Source of the DNA: Algoriphagus sp. AGSA1 | Lineage (GTDB): Bacteria; Bacteroidota; Bacteroidia; Cytophagales; Cyclobacteriaceae | Assembly (NCBI RefSeq): GCF_021390545.1 | Contig: NZ_JAJUWR010000015.1 | Span: forward strand, 1 to 64,000 | Direction: 5' to 3' | DNA length: 64,000 bases | Shown: one piece after another, positions 46,104 through 53,358 of the stretch | Layout: the number at the start of each line of letters is the position of its first letter | Numbering within the stretch: position 1 is the stretch's first letter | The notes under the pieces: generated by a model | What the model was told of the DNA's origin: nothing | The model's database searches: none | The model's input: only the letters and a program-made list of their open reading frames with translations | Made by a program: the position numbers and the translations under genes

Positions 46104-47210
46104 TTAGGCTTTAATTGACTCCATATTGGGTTCATTACCCAATAGATAGAGCATTTTGAAATGGTCCAACACAGCCATTAAAAAATGTGGTTTAGAATAA
46201 TAAGGCACATTGAATTCCTCCGCTGTGGCCTTTACGATCGGTGCTATATCCTTATAGTGTACATGACAAATATCAGGAAACAAATGGTGTTCTACCTGGA
46301 AATTCAACCCTCCGACAAACCAAAACAACAATTTAGATTTGGGAGCAAAGTTACAGGTAGTAGCCAACTGGTGAAGTATTCTCTCTCCTTCTACCACTCC
46401 ATTGGTGTCAGCTTTCGGGAAATTAACTTCTTCTACTATATGTGCTATCTGAAACACCATCGTAATGACAAATCCAGTCACAAAATGCATCATTATAAAA
46501 GCAAGGATTATCATCCCTACAGAAAAAGAGGAGAAAATAATCGGTAAACCCAGCACCACTGAGAAATAAGCGAGCTTAAGGAACACCAGTTTTATTATTC
46601 CTTTTCTGTATGCTTTCTCCCCACCTTTCACAAGACCTTTATTGTAATACCTAGTAAACCTGATAAAGTCCTTAGCAGTCACCCATGAAAGAGTAGAAAG
46701 GGAATAAAAAAACCAGGCATATAGGTGTTGGAACTTGTGTAGCCCATTTTTATCCGCGTTTGGAGAGAATCTCAAGAAGAAAGGGGCATTGATATCATCG
46801 TCATGTTCGTCTATGTTGGTAAAGCTATGGTGAAGCACATTGTGTTGCAGGTGCCAAACCATGGAGCTCGCGCCTACCATATCGAGGGTATAACCGATCC
46901 AGGTGTTTGTTTTTTTATTTTTGGAATAAGAACCATGGATTGCATCATGCATTACCCCCATACCTACTCCTGCCATTCCAAAAGCCGAAAACAAATAACA
47001 AGCGAATAATTGAAATGTGGTCGTAGCCATGCCCGTTATCACTAAAAAAATCGGCACGACATACAGTGACACCAAGATGATTGACTTAATGATCATCTCT
47101 CTATTACCGTATTTCGATTTGTTTGTGGACGTAAAATGTCCGTAAACTCGCTTTCTTAATGTTTGGGAGAATTCAGATAATTCTGATTCTGAGAACCTTA
47201 CTGTCTTAAT
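46104..47210 (-). CDS. Fatty acid desaturase (acyl-lipid/linoleoyl-CoA type), probable ATT start
   Basis: The membrane di-iron desaturase has the three histidine boxes HDAIHG, HNVLHH and QVEHHLF and several membrane segments. The first ATG (47096) gives 330 residues, but the same frame continues upstream with family-like sequence (TVRFSESELSEFSQTLRKRV, then NKSKYGNREMIIKS). This extension has no ATG, GTG or TTG before the in-frame TAA. The ATT at 47210 followed by KTVRF would give 368 residues, the usual length. So either ATT initiates translation or the start has been lost. The enzyme should keep membranes fluid in the cold and heads the cold operon. Confidence 0.85.
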   Translation of the reverse strand: MKTVRFSESELSEFSQTLRKRVYGHFTSTNKSKYGNREMIIKSIILVSLYVVPIFLVITGMATTTFQLFACYLFSAFGMAGVGMGVMHDAIHGSYSKNKKTNTWIGYTLDMVGASSMVWHLQHNVLHHSFTNIDEHDDDINAPFFLRFSPNADKNGLHKFQHLYAWFFYSLSTLSWVTAKDFIRFTRYYNKGLVKGGEKAYRKGIIKLVFLKLAYFSVVLGLPIIFSSFSVGMIILAFIMMHFVTGFVITMVFQIAHIVEEVNFPKADTNGVVEGERILHQLATTCNFAPKSKLLFWFVGGLNFQVEHHLFPDICHVHYKDIAPIVKATAEEFNVPYYSKPHFLMAVLDHFKMLYLLGNEPNMESIKA

Positions 47211-47661
47211 GGCACTGTGATTAAATTATAAATACTAATGTTTCCCGTGGGATTTTCTCTGCAGGTTTTAATTCTATGACCGGACTTGCCCGGATCTCAT
47301 GAATTAAAAAAGTAGAAAGAAGAAGAATTAAAACCTTTGCGAGGGGAAACTCTTGAATTTGCTACTTAAGCAGGTTGACAATCAACGCATACTTTATTTC
47401 AAGTAAAAAGGATGTCACTGGACAGCGCCTTTATGCTTGCAAAGGTGAGGAGAAGATTTTGCAAATCCTAATACCAATTAAACGCCAACTGTTTACAACC
47501 GTATTATTTCTTACAAAGAGACATGGTTGAAAAGTAAAACCCTGTTACAAAAAATGCCTTAAACACCTTTTAACAGGCACTCAACGTTGAGAAGCAGGAA
47601 TAGCGATCTGGATAATTATTTATTTTTCCGCAACTTCCCTTCTTACTCAGAATGATCAACT
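47211..47661. other. Gene-free stretch: leader of the cold operon
   Basis: The part nearest the desaturase (47240-47350) can form three nested stems. The rest, up to the thioesterase stop, shows no gene. It has an isolated GCAAAGGTGAG word near 47438 that recalls the repeats at 212 and 323. Confidence 0.5.
47240..47350 (-). promoter_or_regulatory. Nested three-stem leader structure upstream of the cold operon
   Basis: On the minus strand an outer stem pairs GTTTCCC (47350-47344) with GGGAAAC (47246-47240). A middle stem pairs AGGTTTTAATTCT (47336-47324) with its perfect complement at 47275-47263. An inner stem pairs ATGA and CCGG with CCGG and TCAT (47300-47276) around a six-base loop. The structure ends 30 nt before the ATT start. 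Structured 5' leaders are known for cold-shock mRNAs. That this one senses temperature is inference, and a decayed mobile element is the alternative. Confidence 0.5.
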
Positions 47662-48378
47662 TTATTTTGCTTCTGCCAAAAAAACCTGTTTACCTGCTAC
47701 AAGCCCCTGTACTATATAGCGCCCTTGATGATCATAAAGATGTATATCCAGTTCATCGCCCATGACACACTCCGCCAGATAATTGATCGAAAAGGGAAGC
47801 GTATGACAGCCATTTTCCCGTAGGATATTTTCCACCCAGCGTAAATAGCTGGTATTATTCACATGATTGTTCAAATCCAAATCTGAATACCTGACTTTTA
47901 CTTTCTCACTTTTTACTAATTCCCCCTTAAGCCTAACCTTTCCTGGCTGCCATTCAGGTTTTTCCGAGGGATCGAAGAGAACCGCCGGCAATGCATTTTC
48001 AGGTCTAAAAATACGCTTGGTGCGTACATTCATCAGCACCCAAGAACTCATGCCACAGGCAAGAGCATCTCCTGAAGGACTTGTGACTAAAAACTCGCGA
48101 AAAGCGAATAACTTATCCACTCCCCTTCCTGCCGTATATACCTTGATCGAGTCTCCCCATGAAGGAAGCTTTTCACAGGTGATTTCCAATCGGGACAGAA
48201 TCCAGGATAAATTCTGTTCTTGAAGGCTTCTCCCAAAATCAGCAGAATCTGCATGCCTCCATGCGATTTCCTGAAATAGATTGGACAATGCCACCAAACT
48301 CAACTTCCCAGCTGGATCGACCTGATAGGATCGAACCTCAAAATCTTTTTGAAACTGAAAGGAAGTATTACAACTCAT
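47662..48378 (-). CDS. Acyl-ACP thioesterase
   Basis: The 238-residue double-hotdog enzyme releases fatty acids from acyl carrier protein. The N-terminal half has FEVRSYQVDPAGKLSLVALSNLFQEIAW, and the C-terminal half has the VRYSDLDLNNHVNNTSYLRWVEN motif with the catalytic asparagine and histidine. It overlaps the MFS gene stop by 4 nt, so the two are co-expressed. Its chain-length preference cannot be read. Confidence 0.92.
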   Translation of the reverse strand: MSCNTSFQFQKDFEVRSYQVDPAGKLSLVALSNLFQEIAWRHADSADFGRSLQEQNLSWILSRLEITCEKLPSWGDSIKVYTAGRGVDKLFAFREFLVTSPSGDALACGMSSWVLMNVRTKRIFRPENALPAVLFDPSEKPEWQPGKVRLKGELVKSEKVKVRYSDLDLNNHVNNTSYLRWVENILRENGCHTLPFSINYLAECVMGDELDIHLYDHQGRYIVQGLVAGKQVFLAEAK

Positions 48379-49550
48379 TTAGATCGGTTAGGTGTGACTT
48401 TGACCGGGATAAGAAACACAGCTTTTCGTACACTGGACAGCAGAGTGATTCCCAATCCCGCCACTGCAATCAGGGCAAAAGAGAATTTCAAATTAAATAA
48501 TTCCGCTATAAATCCAATCAAAGGTGGCCCCAACAAAAAACCAAAGAATGAAATGGTGGACACCAAAGCCAGCGCAACACTTGGTGAATACAGTTTGGAC
48601 CGCCCTGCAATACTGTAGGATAGTGGGATAATAGAGGCCACTCCAAGTCCAACAAGCAAAAATCCTACAGTTGCCATAATCACCGTCGGGAAAAGCACCG
48701 CTAAGCCCAGTCCGATAAAAATCAAAACCCCACTCACCTGTATTACTTCCACTTTGGTATATCTGGCGGCAACCTTGTCTGTGATAAATCTTCCAGAGGC
48801 CATCGCCCCCATAAAGGCAACATAACCTAAAGCTATCATGGATGGATCCGACTGTACTACCTTTTTGAAATAAACCCCAGACCAATCAAACATGCAGCCT
48901 TCTGCCATCATTCCCAGAAAAGCAATCAGACTGATTCTCAGCAAAAGGGCATCGGGCTTTTTCATCACCAATCCGCCTCCACTATCTGTCACTTTCTTTT
49001 CCTTGATAATAAAACCTTGAGCCGAAAGTATCATGACAATCGAAATAGCCATCACCACGGCATAATGCTGCGCTGGAGAGAAGCCTATGTAAATCATCAA
49101 TGCACCAAGTCCGGCACCTGAAAACCCAGCCAGACTCCACAAGCCATGAAAAGAAGCAAGAATACTCTTCCCCATTTCATCCTCCAAGGCCAAACCTTGT
49201 GTATTTAGGGAAATATTCATCACATTTCCCAGCATACCATATAGGATAAGTACAGGAATCAAAAACCAGGTGGTAGGAGCCAATCCAATCAAAGGTAAGG
49301 TCATCGCATAGGCAAAACTGCCAAACATCACCACCGTACGGCTACCATACTGATGTACAGCCCATCCGGCAATAGGCAATCCGATGACAGAACCCAACGG
49401 TAAAAACAACAATAAAGTACCCAATTGCCCTTCGGATAAATCAAACTTCGCCTGGATATCCGGAATCCGGGCTGCCCATGATGCAAAGCAGAGGCCGACA
49501 AAAAAGAAAAAAGCCCCTAGGGCAACTCGTCTTTTAGAAAGTATGTTCAT
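48375..49550 (-). CDS. MFS transporter
   Basis: The 391-residue protein shows twelve membrane segments in two halves. GWAVHQYGSRTVVMFGSF resembles the loop 2-3 motif, and a central cytosolic loop (KEKKVTDSGGGLVMKKPD) splits the protein. The substrate is unknown. Its stop overlaps the start of the acyl-ACP thioesterase. Fucose- or drug-type MFS families are both conceivable. Confidence 0.88.
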   Translation of the reverse strand: MNILSKRRVALGAFFFFVGLCFASWAARIPDIQAKFDLSEGQLGTLLLFLPLGSVIGLPIAGWAVHQYGSRTVVMFGSFAYAMTLPLIGLAPTTWFLIPVLILYGMLGNVMNISLNTQGLALEDEMGKSILASFHGLWSLAGFSGAGLGALMIYIGFSPAQHYAVVMAISIVMILSAQGFIIKEKKVTDSGGGLVMKKPDALLLRISLIAFLGMMAEGCMFDWSGVYFKKVVQSDPSMIALGYVAFMGAMASGRFITDKVAARYTKVEVIQVSGVLIFIGLGLAVLFPTVIMATVGFLLVGLGVASIIPLSYSIAGRSKLYSPSVALALVSTISFFGFLLGPPLIGFIAELFNLKFSFALIAVAGLGITLLSSVRKAVFLIPVKVTPNRSK

Positions 49551-49670
49551 GAATGGCTAGGATTTAAGAGGCTCACAAAAGTACAGAACATTCAATCAAA
49601 ATCATGCTGGATTCATAACATTGCTCCTGAAAACTAGTTACCTTAGACATACTCACCTCACCAAAACTTC

Positions 49671-49751
49671 ATGGAACTGGTCATAGCAGGAGCCGTAATC
49701 GTTACCGCCATATTTATCGTTCGCTTTATTGTCAAAAAAGTTTTTGACTGA
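49671..49751 (+). CDS. 26-residue single-pass membrane peptide
   Basis: The ORF encodes MELVIAGAVIVTAIFIVRF and a short IVKKVFD tail, that is, one hydrophobic helix of about 18 residues with a basic cytosolic end. This is a common shape for bacterial small membrane proteins. It lies on the plus strand between two minus-strand units, so it is not part of a neighbour's reading frame. Its stop touches the terminator of the YeeE-like genes. No promoter is obvious and the function is unknown. Confidence 0.5.
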   Translation: MELVIAGAVIVTAIFIVRFIVKKVFD

Positions 49752-49778
49752 AAAAACCACTCCCTTTTCAGAAAGTGG
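49751..49778 (-). terminator. Terminator of the YeeE/YedE-like unit
   Basis: On the minus strand CCACT/AGTGG arms (49774-49778 with 49757-49761) plus inner AAAG/CTTT pairing form a hairpin followed by TTTTTT. It lies 33 nt after the stop of the DUF6691-like gene. Confidence 0.6.
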
Positions 49779-49810
49779 CTTCATAATCCAATTTATAATT
49801 TCTCAACACC

Positions 49811-50296
49811 TCAATTCGGAAGCTTGTCGGAAAACTTCCCATATACCCAAGTCCCGGCAATAGCTGAAAGCAAAGTTATAATTACCACTGTAAACCCAGA
49901 TCCGATCTGGGCAAAAAGCGGTCCAGGACAGGCTCCTGTAATCGCCCAACCCAACCCGAAGATAAATCCACCATAGACCTGCCCCTTGCGAAATTCCTTT
50001 GTTGGGATTTTGATCTTTTCTCCCGCAAGCGATTTAATGTTGAAACGCTTAATCAACTGGACGGATATTATCCCCGTCACTATCGCAGAACCGATTACTC
50101 CATACATGTGAAAAGAATCCAATCGGAACATTTCCTGGATTCTAAACCAAGAAATAATTTCCGCTTTCACAAACACGATTCCGAACATAATCCCAAGGAT
50201 CAAATATTTGACAAGGGAAAACCCTCTTTCGCCGGACTCTTGAGAATTCGGTGCATCACAGACCACTTCTTGAATATTTCTTTGTACTTCTTTCAT
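49811..50296 (-). CDS. YeeE/YedE-type (DUF6691) membrane protein
   Basis: The 161-residue protein has four membrane segments and the family motif GWAITGACPGPLFAQIG with the conserved cysteine. It is the second half-protein of a split YeeE/YedE pair; the first half is encoded 10 nt upstream. YeeE proteins import thiosulfate or related sulfur compounds, relaying them over conserved cysteines. The neighbouring persulfide-type enzymes support a sulfur role. Confidence 0.88.
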   Translation of the reverse strand: MKEVQRNIQEVVCDAPNSQESGERGFSLVKYLILGIMFGIVFVKAEIISWFRIQEMFRLDSFHMYGVIGSAIVTGIISVQLIKRFNIKSLAGEKIKIPTKEFRKGQVYGGFIFGLGWAITGACPGPLFAQIGSGFTVVIITLLSAIAGTWVYGKFSDKLPN

Positions 50297-50306
50297 TTCC
50301 TAGTGA

Positions 50307-50888
50307 TTAAAATCCAACCAACTTCATTAATGGAGCCAAGAACACTTGCGTCATCAAAAAGCCACCAAACATAAAGAACATAGTAGCGACCAAGGATGGC
50401 CACTGAAGTGAGCTGATGCCCATAATAGAATGCCCGGAAGTGCAGCCCCCTGCGTACCTTGTACCAAAACCGACCAAAAATCCTCCCAAGACAAAAAACA
50501 CTAAACCCTTGAGCGTAAATATATTTTCCCAAGAGAAAACATCAGTAGGCATCAACCCGGAAAAATCAGTAATTCCCATGGCTGCCAGTTCCTTCTGCGT
50601 CTCATCTGAGATCACGATTTCATTAGGATCTGACAAAAAGGAGGTTGCCACAAAACCACCGATAAAAACCCCTAGGACAAACACCAGATTCCAAGTTTCT
50701 TTTCTCCAATTGTATTGAAAGAAAGGAATCTTCGCTGGCACACATATCGCACACACATGCCGTAATGAAGATGAAATCCCAAAGCTTTTATTTCCCAAAA
50801 TGAGAAGTGCGGGAACAGTAAGCCCTATCAACGGACCAGCCACATACCAGGGCCATGGCTGGGAAATCCAGTTTATAAGTTCATTCAT
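50307..50888 (-). CDS. YeeE/YedE-type sulfur transporter, first half
   Basis: The 193-residue membrane protein has the signature GFGTRYAGGCTSGHSIMGISSLQWPSLVATM with the conserved cysteine, plus an extra cysteine pair near HVCAICVP. With its partner 10 nt downstream it forms the two-part version of YeeE. Thiosulfate or sulfide-derived sulfur is the likely cargo. It is the first gene after a hairpin and heptad array that separate it from the MBL-rhodanese gene. Confidence 0.9.
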   Translation of the reverse strand: MNELINWISQPWPWYVAGPLIGLTVPALLILGNKSFGISSSLRHVCAICVPAKIPFFQYNWRKETWNLVFVLGVFIGGFVATSFLSDPNEIVISDETQKELAAMGITDFSGLMPTDVFSWENIFTLKGLVFFVLGGFLVGFGTRYAGGCTSGHSIMGISSLQWPSLVATMFFMFGGFLMTQVFLAPLMKLVGF

Positions 50889-51041
50889 ATCTTGAGTATT
50901 CGTGTTATTTTATTTAGTTGCGATTGGCGCAGAGGTTATAAACATCTTTCCATGATTGATCAGCTGGAATACAAACGACCGAAGCACCTACAAGCTAGTG
51001 ATCAGTCAATCCTAGCGTTCTACCTGGTGATCTAAAAGCAA

Positions 51042-51065
51042 GTGGTCTGTGAGGACACAGACCAC
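51042..51065. terminator. Perfect hairpin after the MBL-rhodanese gene
   Basis: GTGGTCTGTG pairs perfectly with CACAGACCAC around AGGA. It may end the MBL-rhodanese transcript, but the T-run is poor, and it could equally belong to the adjacent heptad repeat element. Confidence 0.45.
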
Positions 51066-51069
51066 GGGT

Positions 51070-51146
51070 TCTTATATCTTAATTCTTTAAACTAGATTCT
51101 TGAATCTAGTGTCTTGGCTCTAGCTTCTTGACTCTTGGATCTATTG
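51070..51146 (+). repeat. Heptad repeat array, eleven units
   Basis: Eleven 7-nt units in register follow the pattern TCTNGNN, for example TCTTGAA, TCTAGTG, TCTTGGC, TCTTGAC. A perfect palindrome CTAGATTC-TT-GAATCTAG sits inside (51092-51109). It is similar in kind, not in sequence, to the arrays around the four-helix gene at 14.6-15.1 kb, but here no gene lies between arrays. Confidence 0.65.
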
Positions 51147-51169
51147 TAAAGTCTCTAAAGCATTGATAA

Positions 51170-52591
51170 TCAAAGTAACATAGTGGGACAAACATACTCA
51201 CTCACATTAAACTTCCCTGACTCCTTGATATCCTTAAATCCGCCCTTTACATCGATCAGATTATCATATCCTCTCGCCCTGAGTATAGAATTAAAAACCA
51301 TAGAACGATAGCCTCCCGCACAATGGACGTAGTAAGTCTTGTCTTTGTCTATTTTCTGCATGCTTTCATTGATGTAATCCAGTGGTGCGTTTTCCGCTTC
51401 CTGCACATGTTCTGAAAGGTATTCAGACTCTTTTCTTACGTCCAGAATATTTATAGAGCCTTTTTTTTCTTTGATCTCGGCAAGTTCGGCAGCAGAGATG
51501 GATGTAATCTGGTCTATCTCCTTATTGGTATTGGCCCAGGCCTTAAATCCGCCCTGCAAGTATCCAATCGCATAATCATAACCTACTCGGGCCAATCTGG
51601 TCACCACTTCCTCTTCTCTTCCTTCATCTGCCACGATCAGGATCTGATGCTTCAGATCTGGGATCATAGCTCCTACCCATACCGCAAAACTACCGTCTAT
51701 TCCTATATTGATGGAATTTGGCACAAAACCCTTTGCGAAATCCTGTGGTGCCCTGGTATCCAATATCAAGGCTCCTGTTTCATTAGCCGCATCTTCAAAT
51801 TCTTTTGGGGACAATGGCTTGGCTCCTCTTTCCAGCACAGCATCGATGCTGTCATATCCCTCTATATTCATCATCACATTTTGAGGAAAATAGGCAGGAG
51901 GGGGAGTCAAACCTGTGATCACCTGCTTAGTGAACTCTTCCTTGGTCATCTCCTGAAGCGCATAATTGGTCTTCTTTTGATTACCAAGGGTATCAGAGGT
52001 TTCTTTGCTCATATTTTTGCCGCAGGCCGAACCTGCCCCATGTGCCGGATATACGATCAACTCATCTGGAAGCGGCATGATTTTATTTCTCAACGAATCA
52101 TAAAGATGACCTGCCAGTTTCTCCTGAGTCAAATCAGCTATAACTTTTTGCGCTAAATCTGGCCTACCTACATCCCCTATAAACAATGTATCTCCTGTAA
52201 AGATGGCCTCAGGAACCCCTTCTTCGTTATACAATAAGTAACATGAGCTTTCCATTGTATGTCCAGGGGTGTGGATAAGCTTGATTTTCGCTTTCCCTAT
52301 CGGAAACTCCTCCCCGTCTTGGGCGATGTGCGCCGCAAAGCCAAGCTTCATTTCCGTAGGGCCGTAAACGATCCCGGCACCTGTTTTCTCTGCCAGATCA
52401 ATATGTCCTGAGACGAAATCAGCGTGGAAATGCGTTTCAAAAACGTATTTTATTTTGGCATTTCTACGCTCAGCCTTTGCTATATATGGCTGCACCTCCC
52501 TTAGCGGGTCGATTACCGCAGCCTCTCCGTCCGATTCAATATAATATGCGCCTTGGGCAAGGCATCCGGTATATATCTGTTCTATTTTCAT
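51170..52591 (-). CDS. MBL-fold hydrolase with two rhodanese domains (persulfide dioxygenase-like)
   Basis: The 473-residue protein starts with a metallo-beta-lactamase domain (THFHADFVSGHIDLA, HTPGHTMESSCYLL, FTGDTLFIGDVGRPD, VYPAHGAGSACG) like ETHE1-type persulfide dioxygenases. Two rhodanese domains follow. The first has no cysteine at the active position (IVADEGREEE). The second has one (YYVHCAGGYRS). It should oxidise glutathione or protein persulfide to sulfite and transfer sulfur. It lies between thioredoxin and the YeeE-like pair. Confidence 0.92.
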   Translation of the reverse strand: MKIEQIYTGCLAQGAYYIESDGEAAVIDPLREVQPYIAKAERRNAKIKYVFETHFHADFVSGHIDLAEKTGAGIVYGPTEMKLGFAAHIAQDGEEFPIGKAKIKLIHTPGHTMESSCYLLYNEEGVPEAIFTGDTLFIGDVGRPDLAQKVIADLTQEKLAGHLYDSLRNKIMPLPDELIVYPAHGAGSACGKNMSKETSDTLGNQKKTNYALQEMTKEEFTKQVITGLTPPPAYFPQNVMMNIEGYDSIDAVLERGAKPLSPKEFEDAANETGALILDTRAPQDFAKGFVPNSINIGIDGSFAVWVGAMIPDLKHQILIVADEGREEEVVTRLARVGYDYAIGYLQGGFKAWANTNKEIDQITSISAAELAEIKEKKGSINILDVRKESEYLSEHVQEAENAPLDYINESMQKIDKDKTYYVHCAGGYRSMVFNSILRARGYDNLIDVKGGFKDIKESGKFNVSEYVCPTMLL

Positions 52592-52869
52592 CTGTTTATC
52601 TTTTGTTTATGAATGGTCAAACTGGCCTTCCTGCAGGTTAAGGCGATTAAGACCACCCTTACACTGTATGTGTTAATGATAATTTAATCATGTCAATTTC
52701 ATATATTGATTCTTATTTTGGGCTGCTTTTCCTAAGTAGAAAACCAAATTTATGTATCCTTGGTAACTGTAGAATTTAAGCACCTCCTTCACAGGTCTTC
52801 TGCCCTTGATTTTCCACTCAAAAGTAGGGATTTAAGCGTAAGTGTTAAATGACTTTTGTCACATAGGAG

Positions 52870-53190
52870 TTATGCACTTTCTACTATTTTGGACTTCAAT
52901 ACATTGACAAGCTGATGGGTCTGCACTACGCCAGACTCCCTCCAGAGAATTTTCCCCTTTTGGAACAAAATCAATGTGGGAACTCCCCGAACCTGAAACT
53001 TACTGGCAGCCAACTGGTTTTTGTCCACATCTACCTTTACAATTTTCACTTTGCCTCCAAGCTGCTTGGAAGTATCTTCTAATATTGGCTGCATCATTTT
53101 ACACGGGGCACACCAAGTTGCATGAAAATCCACCAATACGGGTTGATCCCCATCTATCAGCTCCTGAAAAGTTTTGGCTTTAGCACTCAT
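52870..53190 (-). CDS. Thioredoxin
   Basis: The 106-residue protein is a classic thioredoxin with the active site ATWCAPCKMMQP, the cis-proline in RGVPTLILF and no signal peptide. It therefore works in the cytoplasm. The active-site variant CAPC differs from the CGPC of the main thioredoxin. It is the first gene of the sulfur group, 278 nt upstream of the MBL-rhodanese gene, which may use it to reduce persulfides. Confidence 0.93.
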   Translation of the reverse strand: MSAKAKTFQELIDGDQPVLVDFHATWCAPCKMMQPILEDTSKQLGGKVKIVKVDVDKNQLAASKFQVRGVPTLILFQKGKILWRESGVVQTHQLVNVLKSKIVESA

Positions 53191-53358
53191 CTTATTCCAT
53201 TTGTTGTGATAACAAAAATAGAAGTCAGATCAGTTCAACACAGTGATTTTTGTCACACCACGGCAACGATCAAAAGCTTCACTGTTTTAAAATACCTAAA
53301 ATCGCCCTAAATGGCATTTATTTTTTTTATTTTCGCCAGTCAAATTCCTTTTTATTAA

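Noticed and set aside
47094-47210. Frameshift in the desaturase N-terminus
   Set aside because: The upstream family-like sequence joins the ATG at 47096 in the same frame (...NREMIIKS), so no shift is needed; only the start codon is unusual.
48493-48885. 130-residue minus-strand frame inside the MFS gene
   Set aside because: It lies in another frame of a well-supported transporter and has no recognisable domain.
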